A stretch of DNA of 64,000 nucleotides from Siphonodentalium dalli (GCA_032622095.1 CP136067.1:130775990-130839989); one strand, 5' to 3'; numbered from the stretch's first letter, positions 48,709 to 59,724 are shown. Translations and numbers: made by a program. The notes: generated by a model not told the origin, from the sequence alone.

Positions 48709-48800
48709 TTAGATGCTTTGTCGGATCACCGAGGTTAAGTAACGTCAAGCTCGGTTAGTCCTTGGATGGGTGACCGGCTTGGAATTATGGTGCTGCTACA
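48709..48800 (+). pseudogene. 5S rRNA-derived fragment 2
   Basis: GTCTCAGCCATTAGATGC, GGATCACCGAGGTTAAGTAA, CGTCAAGCTCGGTTAGT and TTGGATGGGTGACCG track metazoan 5S rRNA in order, including the A-box region and the C box. It ends near GGTGCTGC, with about a dozen bases missing in the first third. It lies about 180 bp after fragment 1. It may be a 5S pseudogene pair or the heads of 5S-derived SINEs. A functional gene is unlikely. Confidence 0.78.
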
Positions 48801-51800
48801 TTTCGGTGCGACTCCATCACTTCTTGCTCTCAGTCTCATTCTGTTACGGTAGTGTTATACTGTACAATCGTCATGCTATTTTGCATGTTTTTAAATAATA
48901 CTTGATTCATACATGTATCTGTCGTGTAATTCAGCAAGCGAAACATTAAATTATATTTGAAATAGCAATTTTTTGCGGTCATTTGTGAAATAACCATGGC
49001 ACAACTTGTGGTAAATTCATTTTTTTGTTATTTCAATTCAAGCTCGAAGATTGGTGTCACTGTCAGTGTGCGTTTTGTTTTTATTCGGTTTTGTCTGCAA
49101 TATTTCGCCAGTCAGTGTCGACTTTGGCTTTAAGAAATCTATTCTTAGAATGGATTTCATAAATATGTACACATTGCTCACCGTGCACGCAGACATGTTT
49201 TTTTTTTATGTGTGCGTACTGATACAAACTTATCAAGCAACAAACTCATATTTCTTTCGCTCGTTGTGATTAGAAATACATGATATACAAGCCATTATCA
49301 ATAACATGATTGGATTGGTTCACACCATCAATGAATCAAATGGCTTAAAATAGTTAATATCTTTGGAACTATATTATGTCTCGACCCATGCCTCATCACC
49401 CAATATTTGATTTGGGACACACTAAAGTTGTATGAATCTATGATGAATTCGATTTATTTAAAAGGACTCTGCGATCTATCAATCTATCGGAACTTATAGT
49501 TTTCGTTTGTCGAATTTACACTTTGAGAATATTCCATCCAACTTTTAGTCGGAAACACCGATAGAAAATTGAAGAAAATATCTAAACAGCCAGTGGGGCC
49601 TCTAAAATCCTCTTTCGGGGCAAATATTTTTAATATTTTTATAAAATATGTAAACAAAATTTGTTCATGCAATTTGATTATTTCACTTTTTGTTAAAATT
49701 CAGTGCTCAGATTCACAATTTTTAATATCTTTGGCTTGTATTAAAGACATTATTTGCCCATATATGATGAAGTACATGTATAACTAACATGTGCCGACAA
49801 GAATTATTTATCAAAGTTTTTGCTCTTGGTCATTTTGATAAATTACACTAACTTCGCTGCCGATCGAGGTGGGAATTAATCAATACAAAATGGCGGCCGT
49901 TGCCAACAATATAATTTTGGACTCCGCTGACCCTGGCTGACCCTTCAGTTATGAATAAATTATCCTATTTTAGGTAATTTTATCTATGTTTAGATTGGGC
50001 CGAAAAAGTCGATTAGTATATATCCCATATTCGCTTACGTATACCCTGGTCGCTTCGCTTCCGCGGCTTCGCCGCGGGAGAGCGGGCGCTATAATAAAAT
50101 ATTCGATTTAAAATCAATAATAATTGAAAGAAGCGTTTTCGGACATTAATGGTATTCAATTCATATTTATTATTTTATACCCAATACAATTGCAATTATC
50201 ATGACATATGGCACCATGATTAATCATTCACGTGAACAGAGAAACAAACATGCATGGTGCCATCTTGTGCGACGCTGTGTTTGGTTCATTTTTGCAAAAT
50301 ACGTTTTCGTTATCCATCTTCCATCAAATCCACGAAACGGCGGTATCCACATTAAACTATTATTGATAAATATTTATACTATACTGATTCAATTCAGGGT
50401 GTGCCAGACCTGGTTACATGTTTCGAAATATAAATTCCTTTGGTCCAAAATTATATCAAAGCTCTGATATTCTTTCGAATACCCCGAATGCCAAATAGTT
50501 CGAATGATAAATATGTATATATCGATCGTTGGATTGGATATGTGTGCGTGTGTGTGTGTGGGGGGGGGGGGGGGTGGGTGGGGTCATGAAATGAGATCTC
50601 CACATCATCAATGTGTACCGTCTTGATTGTTGCCATTAAACGTCATTCGAGTACCGCATCCATGTACTATGTATGCATCGGTACCAATTGATAACCCCAA
50701 TTCATTATCATGGTAAAAATCTATGTTATCTAGCGGAAGTGTTTTATCAGCTATAATATGGAAGAACTGACAGGACAAGTTCGTGTCTATATGACCTTGC
50801 AGCGCTTATGTACATCTAGAATCAGCGCCATCAATTATGAAATTGCCCGATTTTCTTCCGGGATATGGCACATATATTCAGGAACATTGAACAACTTTTC
50901 GCCAAGTTTTGACTTAGTTGGCTTTTTTAGGCTTCCGCAGATATCTTTGACGGTGTAGACAATATATTCATCATTAACAATAACAATAACATCTATCCCT
51001 TGTCTCTTTTTTTAGGAGATCGGTGTTTTTCTGCATTGTCGGTGTAGGGTCCGGTGAAATTATAAACTGACTTATTCTCTTTCTGCGAGCTATGCATTTG
51101 GCAGTCCTGAACTTTATGTATAATAGTTTGCATCTTTTAGTTCTGTTGAGCGAAAGGTTTAACTTTGTGTTCCTTGGATGCATTTCAAACTATACTGTTC
51201 AGGAGTTGAATTTATCATTGGTGGGAAATGTTCAGATACCAAGTTCAACAAACGACCTATGGTAATTTTATTGTTGAATAAAATGGTGTGGAATTTATAT
51301 GTGAACGAACGTGCAACAATAAAAACTCCGATCTGTAGTGAGGAGTCAAATGTACCGTAGGTTCGTGGTGATATAAGGGGCAACAGCAGCCAGGTACTTC
51401 AGACCGAATATGTGTTGAGATTGCACCATTCTTATAGTATAATAGAATTATGTCGTTTGAGATATATAGATTAGAATATTTTCTTCAAGTTTCGTTTGTG
51501 ACGTGGACTTTTTCACCTATGAGAAAACGTGAGGGATTACAAATGGAGTATTTTAAATTGTGAATTTTGATCTGCGAGCTGTAATTGGAAACTACAACTT
51601 TGCCCATCTCCCGTTCCCTAAAAAGGACCAATAATCAGTGCCCGAAAAACATGTATCGGTCCCGATTGTGCTCCATAACAAGTTTTTTCAGGACACAATT
51701 AGGTTTGGATTGCATTAGAACACAACTGGTTTCCCACAGCTCTAATGACATGTTCCACACATTATTTGTGTATGTAACGGGGAATTCATTTGTTTCTAAT

Positions 51801-51842
51801 GTAAATAAATAATAGATCGTAAAAAATATATCCTGTTCCATA
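48801..51842. other. No gene recognised in 3 kb
   Basis: AT-rich sequence. Notable small features are a GC-rich perfect hairpin CTTCCGCGGCTTCGCCGCGG near 50056, and a (TG)n tract running into 16 or more G at about 50541-50572. Open frames carry no recognisable motif. Confidence 0.45.
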
Positions 51843-52290
51843 TGTAGGACTCGCATATATAAGAGAATGCATTGGCACAGGGCATAACTATAACCATCAC
51901 AATATGGTCAATGAACCGGTTCCAATGATATCCATATTTGTATGGTGTTATTGAGACAGACCGAAGATATATAAGAGAATGCATTGGCCTAACAATTTTT
52001 TATCATTTTTTTTAAATAAATGTTTCTTACAATTTTTAGGACATAAAATAAAAAACATCCATTACCCTGCAGGGAGCCCCACACATATATAGAAGCATAG
52101 TGAAGAGTGTCGTCTGCTCATGTTTGTCTGGGGCGCTGTATGGGTGAAATTATAAATTTATTAAAGAATACAAGAAAAAATTATTAAAATTGTAAAAAAT
52201 TGTTAGGCAAATGCATTCTCTTATATATGCGAGGCGACCTATGGTCGACTCGCATATATAAGAGAATGCATTGGCACAGGGTAAAAAAAA
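51843..52290. mobile_element. Hairpin-bearing element related to 56624-57002
   Basis: Contains CTCGCATATATAAGAGAATG at 51848, a half copy at 51967, and a full 70-bp hairpin at 52206-52275 (GCATTCTCTTATATATGCGAG mirrored around GCGACCTATGGTCGAC). AACCGGTTCCAATGATATCC and ACCATACAAATATGGA-type sequences match the 56.6-kb element in inverted order. Intact CCCTTT ends are missing here. Confidence 0.65.
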
Positions 52291-52794
52291 TCCCGACTTC
52301 CGCCTGGATTTGATATGGCGGGTCACATATGTAGTATGGAAATGTACTTTTTGGTAACCTTATAACCACACGAACTATACAATTTTATACGCTACCAGTA
52401 GAACATGTTTAAAGCGTTTGGTCGTGACAATGCTAATAATATTTTATCTGTGTACATGTAGCTTGAAATTCGCTCTCATTCCTTTAACGTCGCTCACGTA
52501 GTTAGCTCAAAGAAAAATCAGAACGTATAGATAGGGGTTTACAGAAATACATGTATATATTAGTTGGAGATAATACATTTATGTGTTGCAAAGAGATATA
52601 TCTCTATATATTCCGTTATTTCGTTACAAATCACATTTACGAAATACTTGTCACATCAAAAGCGATATACAGTTTTGAAACAATAATGGAAATTAGACCT
52701 GGTGTTGTTGGTATATAGAGGAATGGCGTTCCAATCTAAACTTTAATAAATGGGAATAAAATAAAGTAACACCATTTAAGACTCATTTGAGTTT
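52291..52794. other. No gene seen
   Basis: AT-rich spacer next to the Penelope-like element. Confidence 0.5.
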
Positions 52795-52803
52795 CTAGAA
52801 AAC

Positions 52804-52837
52804 ACGAGCTTTCGGCTATCTAGTAGCCTTTATCAAG
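52804..52837 (-). ncRNA. Degraded hammerhead-like motif of Penelope-like terminus
   Basis: On the minus strand TTGATAAA-GGCTA-CTAGA-TAGCC-GAAA has the hammerhead core layout, with a perfect 5-bp stem II, but two core positions differ from CUGAUGA. Such motifs occur in the terminal repeats of Penelope-like elements. It lies just downstream of the GIY-YIG frame. Confidence 0.4.
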
Positions 52838-52921
52838 TATGAAGTGAACAAATAGTGAAAAGTCGTTGACGTTGAAAGTGTCCCTCACGATGACGTGCAT
52901 AACAAGAGTGACGGAAAGCGT

Positions 52922-53644
52922 CTACGTCGCGGCTGCTCCCGAGTGCCGAATTCCCCGGAAATCATGCAGTACAGCGTAATGTGAGAGAAAACCATAGTCC
53001 ATGTTTAACCCTTTCCGGATGGTATCCATGTAGGTTATTAATTTCAACTCTACTGTTTTCCTTGCTCTCAGTCGTTTCAATCCTGCTCTGAGAACTCTGA
53101 CCTCGAGGTCTTCCTCTGAATGGCGAGAAGAGTTAAAATGTTCTCCCACGGGCACGAATATATTTTCTGATGTTATGTCATGCCGGTGTCCATTCATGCG
53201 GCCTCTGAGGGTTTGGCCCGTCTCTCCGATGTAGATAAGCCCGGGACACTGTCTGCACGTCAGAGCATAAACACCTTCAGAGCTGCACGAGAATAATCCA
53301 CTCGGTGTGATAGATTTCCCGGTACTGTTGGTCAGAGTTCCATTTGTCACAGAAGAGCATGTTGCACAATTCCATATTCCGCACGGGCATGTTCCGTTCT
53401 GGTGGTTGTTATGCAAGTTCTGTGCTCTAACTAGACTCTTTCGGAGGTTCGGAGGTTGTCGATATGACATTAAAGGTGATTCAGGGAAAATATCACGCAG
53501 TTTGTCATCATTTTGAAGCACACATTGTAGGTCCTTGGCGATAGTTTTTAGTTTTTGTAATTTTGGATGAAATGTGACTACCAGTGGTATTTTTGATGGA
53601 GTATTCTGATGGTTGTCGTCGGAATTATACTGAAGTAGTTCCAC
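52922..53644 (-). CDS. Penelope-like element, GIY-YIG endonuclease region
   Basis: A 240-residue open frame, the longest in the window. From the N side: the linker typical of Penelope-like elements (PLMSYRQPPNLRKSLVRA, about residues 57-75), a Cys-rich patch (CPCGIWNCATCSS), then the GIY-YIG fold with GVYALTCRQC, YIGETGQTLRGRMNGHRHDI and EHFN..H. The nuclease nicks target DNA during insertion of these retroelements. The upstream reverse-transcriptase part is not in the window as a readable frame, so the element is 5' truncated. The first residue is a GTG, so the true frame probably began upstream. Spurious + strand frames overlap it. Confidence 0.85.
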   Translation of the reverse strand: MELLQYNSDDNHQNTPSKIPLVVTFHPKLQKLKTIAKDLQCVLQNDDKLRDIFPESPLMSYRQPPNLRKSLVRAQNLHNNHQNGTCPCGIWNCATCSSVTNGTLTNSTGKSITPSGLFSCSSEGVYALTCRQCPGLIYIGETGQTLRGRMNGHRHDITSENIFVPVGEHFNSSRHSEEDLEVRVLRAGLKRLRARKTVELKLITYMDTIRKGLNMDYGFLSHYAVLHDFRGIRHSGAAAT

Positions 53645-54483
53645 CCTGTCTTTGACAACTGCTTTTTTTTATCTCTCTGTTTACAACTCTCTGCTTATAT
53701 CCCAGGTTGACGAAATTCTGCTGAAGATGCCCGATTTGTATGTCCCGCGTTTTCGAGTCACTGCATATCCTATTATAACGTAGAGCTTGGAAACTTAGCA
53801 GAAAGTTGTACGTTTATTATGATAATCTCTGCTTGTAGCGTATAACACTGTACGACTATGTGTTGGGCAAAATTACAACGTGCCTTTGGTTCAGATTACT
53901 ACTTATTATTAAACATTTTGATTCATGTCGATTTCGACGTGTTAATTATGGATTATAACATGCATTTTCATAATTCCTGTACCATACAAACGATGTTGAA
54001 AGAGCGACGTCAATTATTTTCTTTATTCCTTATTTCATATTCGAAAAAGTACGGGACAGACCTCAAAGTCAACATTTCGACTTTCAAAGTCAATATTTCT
54101 ATTTTCAAAGTCAATATATCGACTTTAAAACAGCTGTTTTTAACTGTATATACACATTTTAACTGTTTTTATCATGCATGCGCCAGGCTTTAAACACTCT
54201 TAAAAGAGATTTGCCTTATGCGGAAGAAGAAGAAGAAGAAAGTTGTAAGCGGCCACCTGGGTCGAACATTTTGGGCCGAATACAATTTGGGTCCAGTTTA
54301 AGCAAGTGATCCGAATAAGAGTTGCTGCTGTTCTCGGTTAGGAAATTTGCGGAAGATATATTAGAGAACGTCCTTATTGGAGTGGAATGACAATGTTTGC
54401 ACTGAAACAATATACGTCCCGTGATGTCCGCACCATCCAGCCGCACAGCACCCAGCTCCGTCCGCGAGCCCCGTCCAAATTAT
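53645..54483. other. Element remnant and spacer
   Basis: About 53645-53760 still looks like the upstream linker of the Penelope-like element on the minus strand. TTTCAAAGTCAATATTTCTAT-type 24-bp repeats lie at 54062-54130. (GAA)n lies at 54225-54240. No host gene. Confidence 0.5.
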
Positions 54484-55133
54484 GCGTAGGGTCCCACCTC
54501 ACCCCGACATATACCCGTTAAGCCTAGGGTAACGTTAAGGTCCCACCTCACCCCGACATATACCCGTTAGGCCTTGGGTAACGTTAAGGTCCCACCTCAC
54601 CCCGACATATACCCGTTAGGTCTAGGGTAACGTTAAGGTCCCACCTCACCCCGACATGTACCCGTTAGGACCAGGGTAACGTTAAGGTCCCACCTCACCC
54701 CGACATATACCCGTTAGGTCTAGGGTAACGTTAAGGTCCCACCTCACCCCGACATATACCCGTTAGGACTAGGGTAACGTTAAGGTCCCACCTCACCCCG
54801 ACATATACCCGTTAGGTCTAGGGTAACGTTAAGGTCCCACCTCACCCCGACATATACCCGTTAGGTCTAGGGTAACGTTAAGGTCCCACCTCACCCCGAC
54901 ATATACCCGTTAGGACTAGGGTAACGTTAAGGTCCCACCTCACCCCGACATATACCCGTTAGGTCTAGGGTAACGTTAAGGTCCCACCTCACCCCGACAT
55001 ATACCCGTTAGGACTAGGGAAACGTTAAGGTCCCACCTCACCCCGACATATACCCGTTAGGTCTAGGGTAACGTTAAGGTCTCACCTCACCCCGACATAT
55101 ACCCGTTAGGTCTAGGGTAACGTTAAGGTCCCA
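54484..55133 (+). repeat. 49-bp tandem array, 13 copies
   Basis: The unit is AACGTTAAGGTCCCACCTCA plus CCCCGACATATACCCGTTAGGTCTAGGGT, period exactly 49 bp, nearly identical throughout. Two subtypes, GGTCTAGGGT and GGACTAGGGT, partly alternate from unit 5 onward, which suggests growth by two- or three-unit blocks. TTAGG/TAGGGT inside each unit links it to the telomere-like array that follows. Confidence 0.95.
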
Positions 55134-55830
55134 TAACAACCGGTTTGTGTTAGTATTATTGTCCCGGTCCGTGTCAGTAAGGGTTGAGGTAAAGGTCTCA
55201 TCCCGTATAGGGTTAATGTCCACACTCGTCCGAGGTTTGGTTATGGTTAGGGTCCCGTCCTTGGTAGAGTAAGCGTTAAGGTCCCGGTTAGAGTTAGTGT
55301 CCCATCCCTCCACGGTTCGTTTCAGATGTAGGTTAAGGTCCCGTCCTCCGATGTTCGGTTTAGAATTAATATTAGGGTCTAGTCGAAGTCAGGGTTAAGC
55401 TCTCATCGCGGTTATGGTTAGGCTGATGGTTCCGTTCAATTCCTTCCCGGTTAGATTTATGGTTATATTCCCGTCCGAGCCATTCAGTCCCGGCTATGAG
55501 TTTATGGCCCCGCCTTGTCCCGCCACGAGTTAGGGTTAGAGTTACGATCCAATCCCGACCGTACGCGTCGAGGCTAGCGTCCCGTCCTGGCTTGCGTTAG
55601 TGTTAAGCTCCAGCCCCGGTTAGTGAAAAGACACCGTCGCGCCCAGGTTCGAACTAAGGTGCCGTCCCGGTTAAGGTTAGGTTTATGGTCCCGTCCGGGG
55701 TAATGCTAGGGAGTCGAATCGTCCCGTCAAGGTTATGGTTATTTACACACCGAGCACTGAGGGTTATGGTCATGGTTATGGTTTGGGTCCCATCTGAACC
55801 ATCCAGTCCCGGTTGGGGTTATGTTGCAGA
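55134..55830 (-). repeat. Degenerate telomere-like array, inverted
   Basis: GTTAGGGTCCCGTCC, GGTTATGGTTAGG and GTCCCGGTTAG are the complements of the CCCTAA / CGGGACGGGAC sequence at 25.4-32.2 kb. It ends within 10 bp of the inverted RGK exon fragment. Confidence 0.88.
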
Positions 55831-55837
55831 CAATCAT

Positions 55838-55879
55838 TGGTATATGTGCAGTTGTATGACCTGGCGACTGTTTTATCCC
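55838..55879 (-). pseudogene. RGK terminal-exon fragment (inverted copy)
   Basis: On the minus strand, acceptor TTGTCTTACAG precedes GGGATAAAACAGTCGCCAGG then TCATACAACTGCACATATACC, matching the first 42 bp of the exon at 24432 and encoding ARSYNC as there. The sequence then runs into the telomere-like array. The G5 motif and C-terminal tail are absent, so it is a broken copy. Confidence 0.8.
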
Positions 55880-56530
55880 CTGTAAGACAAGATACATAAG
55901 AGAGTTATAGTGAGTATTAATATGAATCAGATGTATCTTATTTCAGAATTGTTAGCCATGAGAACAATTCAGAAAACAGATCTCCAATAAACAAAGCTGC
56001 ATCATCAAGTTAATTGATTCACGGAAGTCGAGAGTAATTAACCATTGCACACATTTGTTTATTTGTCTTAGAATATACCATTTGAGCTATTTGACACACA
56101 TCTTCAAAACATCACTTCCGGGTTTACATGACAAAACTAATGTCCCCAGCAAATTGAATTTGCTTGAGCTAATAACCCAAGTACCAGATAATAATATCAG
56201 CTTTCAGTTTGTGTGGATTCAACTAAGTCATATTTAATTCAAGTTTATAATTGATAGTTCTGCCAAAAAAACATGTTGCGTATTTTTGATTCATGATTTA
56301 TCTCCCTGTGGATTTCATTCATACCCATAGTTCACGAACGATGCCCAGTGTATTATGGATGCAGTTCAGTGACACATTCTAGAGTGAGGAATAGAGTATT
56401 CCCTGACGTTTGAAACAGTGATCATCGCAGCGACACCATAAGAGTGCCATCCTATAGAAAATTAACAGGTTTAGATTCTGAATTGACAAACTCCAAACTT
56501 ATGTCAATATTTTATGTCTTGTGTCAATGA
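55838..56530 (-). repeat. Inverted segmental duplication, copy 2
   Basis: Reverse-complement partner of 23760-24475 (RGK intron plus exon start). The match can be followed to about 56530 (TGAATTGAC and AACAGGTTTAGATT against 23826-23850). A piggyBac-type element lies just beyond at 56624. No copy of the 22759 exon was found further right. Confidence 0.8.
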
Positions 56531-56623
56531 TAACTTTCGATGTTACGTTGATTCAAGTAACCACTAGCCGTTATGGTTATATAGATACTGGTCAGTGACT
56601 TGGCATCAAATGTAAGTGCTTAA

Positions 56624-57002
56624 CCCTTTACCCAACAAAACGGCCAAAAACGACCAAATAAAGCTTCAACAGCCTACAATATCTTCGGTCTGTCTCAATA
56701 ACACCATACAAATATGGATAACATTGGAACCGGTTCATTGACCACATTGTGATGGTTACAGTTATGCCCTGTGTCAATGCATTCTCTTGTATATGCGAGT
56801 CGACCATAGGTCGCCTCGCATATATAAGAGAATGCATTGGCCTAAAAAAAAAATTATAATATTTTTCTACATTCTTTGACAATTTTATCATTTTTGATAT
56901 GTGTTAAGCCAATGCATTCTCTTATATATGCGAGGCGACCTATGGTCGACTCGCATATATAAGAGAATGCATTGGCACAGGGCCGTTCTGTTGGGTAAAG
57001 GG
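56624..57002. mobile_element. piggyBac-type element with two long hairpins
   Basis: CCCTTTACCCAACAAAACGG at 56624 and CCGTTCTGTTGGGTAAAGGG ending 57002, flanked by TTAA (56620-56623, 57003-57006). Inside are two ~68-bp hairpins (56774-56842, 56908-56976) built on GCCAATGCATTCTCTTATAT, in opposite orientation to each other. 379 bp, no transposase. Confidence 0.85.
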
Positions 57003-57006
57003 TTAA

Positions 57007-57889
57007 TCTGTCGCCATATACAGTGATCGTACGGGGAGTTCCCCATCACTGATTTCGCGTCAGAAAAGGACCTTGATAAAAAGATAACAAATATCACAAC
57101 AATCTGAAAGTGATACACGATCGTCTGTTCATCAGTTGACAGATGTCCAATCCGATTTCACACATAAAGCATGCAAAGTGAAAGGTATTTGGAATATCCT
57201 GAGTGGCTTTTTGCGTTTTGGGAGACCTTGTGTTGCTTTTCCCGCGAAACCATGTGATAATGGCCAATTCAATAGCATTAACACAGAAAGCTCTTTAAAA
57301 ATAGTAATGTTACAATTAAGCCGAAAAATGGATCGGTGTATGTCTCTATAATTTCAAAAAGAACATTGATCTGAACTTGACTCAATGTAGAGCATATTCA
57401 GCAGTGACAAATTAATTATATAAACTTCAATGTTCTATCAGTGTTGACTCTCAACCACATGAAGCGTGAAAATTAAAAAAACTAAAACGGTGGCCAGAAA
57501 ATCATGTTATCCGCCACATTTCTGCTGAATGGCAAAGGTTTAATAAAGAAATTGGCGTATATAAATATAACATGGCAGACCAGATCGCACCAGTGTCCAT
57601 TGCATATTAGACGCTGTTGATATTGACCTGTTGCTTACCATCCATCACTAAGTTAATACGAGAAAATTCCATGCCCGTCCACCGTAAACTCCTTTATACC
57701 CATCATAATATAGAGCCAGGGCTAATTTCTTGAATTCGCCGACATTCGACATTTATACGATTCCCATACAACGCCGAACATGTATTGAATCATACCCATG
57801 AGACGATACCTGTAGACTATACCGATTACCTTGTATACATATGCATCTCAGTTATAACTTTTGTTCTCCGTTTGAACGCAGCAATAAAG
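57007..57889. other. No gene seen
   Basis: Non-coding. Frames near 57136 and 57785 carry no motif. Confidence 0.45.
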
Positions 57890-58260
57890 GGTGATGTTGT
57901 GGATTTTCGCGATGCATACGGGGGTATCGGAAAATATATCCGTAAGCATCGGGGGTGGATTTTTTTCCGGGTACGTATGCCGGCGTGGGTGGTCAATGGG
58001 ACCAACAATTTGTTACGCAACTCAAAATAGTTTTTCCTGCAAGTCTTTTTGACTGTTTTTGCAATGAGTTTGGCTTAAAACACCTTAGAATGTCAATATT
58101 AACATAAATGACAGATTTCCCGATGATCAGACAAACAGTATAGCCTGTAGCCCATGCTAATGTATTTAATTTTGAAATCCAAGATGGCCGCTGGCAGCCA
58201 TGTTTTTTTGGCCGAATGACCACAAAATGACTCGTTCCTATTTACATATCAATGTTAACA
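57890..58260 (+). repeat. Dispersed repeat, inverted copy of 37150-37530
   Basis: GGCTTAAAACACCTTAGAAT, AAGATGGCCGCTGGCAGCCAT and GAATGACCACAAAATGACTC match the 37.2-kb copy in reverse complement. The last 180 bp is one unit of the 160-bp-core family. Confidence 0.7.
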
Positions 58261-58289
58261 CCCGTGACACTCGTGATTCGAACGGTCAG

Positions 58290-58880
58290 TAGGGGTACAT
58301 TCAGGGTCCGCGCTTCAGTATGGGGTACATTCAGGATCAGCGCTGGACCGAAATTTATGTTTGCCAATTAATTCCGGCACTTCATCGAAGACGTTTCGGC
58401 ACTTATTTCATTTTCTTTTCTTTTCATATATAATATTGTCTTTGATGTTGCATTTATATTCGCGGTTTCTTATGATTCGGTATTACATACAAAAGCGTGT
58501 TTACACAGTCCAGTAGATGCCAGGCGCCGAAACGTCTAGCATTCCTTCTAGCAGTGAAGTTGCTGAGATGCGCCTCTCTGCGTAACAGAACCATAAGTCA
58601 AACAACTTCGCCTGTGTCTCGTTGGATGTCCTTCGCTGGTTTCGAAAAAATCTTCGCTTCGGATAACAGCTTCGATGTCATTGGGATGTCCTGCGACTCA
58701 TGGTACAGCTCTTCAATCAGCAAATAAATGGGACCTGACCACAACATCAAAGACAATATTATATATGAAAAGAAAAGAAACGTCTTCGATGAAGTGCCGA
58801 AACGTCCAAGCACCTGAGCCGAAACAACAAAGTGCCGAAAATCCAGGTGCCGAAACGTTCAGGAAACCAGGTGCCGAAAT
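58290..58880. mobile_element. Foldback element with GTGCCGAAACGT repeats
   Basis: GGCACTTCATCGAAGACGTT ... TCTTTTCATATATAATATTG at about 58376-58440 is mirrored at 58745-58802. On both sides GTGCCGAAAC motifs recur (58521, 58795, 58831, 58848, 58873), and GGGGTACATTCAGG is doubled at the left (58297, 58323). The 300-bp interior has short open frames without known motifs. Confidence 0.6.
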
Positions 58881-59256
58881 ATCCTGCACCCACACTACCA
58901 CAGGATAATCTATGTAAACACCCACCACCACAATAAATACGGGTAATCATCCACCCATCGATAGCTATCTGATTAACTTAAAAAGAGGTGTTAACTTTTA
59001 TTAAACCATATAACACACCACTAATATAATAATGTTGTAAGAGTTTCCTGAAATGAGTGGTATTGATTTACCAATATTTTTCAACTGCCTTGAGGAATTA
59101 AAAAGTGACTTGCCAAAACTTTTGCCAAATGAAAATATTTTTTCCCAAATATGAATTATTTTTGGCAAGTAGCATCGCGAACCCTGGGTAAATTTGTCGG
59201 CATAAAGTACCTGTATTATATTATACATTTGATGCAGCATCCGTATTGAAATAAGG

Positions 59257-59402
59257 TACAGTAATGCCCTAATTCGACTCCATAACCACAGCACTGAGAG
59301 CTTTCCGATGAATGGCAACAAGCCATATTTCCGACTAAATCCTGAAAAGTTACCCATTAATCTGCTGTGGTTAAGGAGTCAATTACTTTGGGCATTACTG
59401 TA
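59257..59402. mobile_element. Foldback TA-flanked MITE, copy 4 (shortened)
   Basis: TACAGTAATGCCC and GGGCATTACTGTA ends with TA borders. Most of the left arm is missing. Same family as 4457. Confidence 0.75.
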
Positions 59403-59507
59403 TGTACATGTAATATGGGATTTTCATACCAGGATCATGCACAGATGAACGCTTGCTGTCATTTCCTGTTCACAATATCATCTTATGCGTTATTTTTCTC
59501 TGACAAC

Positions 59508-59724
59508 TACAGTAATGCCCTAAATAATCGACTCCTTAACCACAGCAGAATTATGGGTAATTTTTCAGGATTTATTCGGAAATATGGCTTGTTGCCATTC
59601 ATCGGAAAGCTCTCAGTGAGAACTTGGCGATGAATGTCAACAAGCCATATTAACGACTAAATCCTGAAAAGTTACCCATAATTCTGCTATGGTTAAGGAG
59701 TCGATTAATTAGGACATTACTGTA
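59508..59724. mobile_element. Foldback TA-flanked MITE, copy 5
   Basis: 217 bp, full-length hairpin of the 4457 family, only about 100 bp from copy 4. Confidence 0.8.

Noticed and set aside
55640-55665. AGGTTCGAAC, a possible tRNA B box
   Set aside because: No A box or cloverleaf around it, and it sits in the degenerate telomere-like array.
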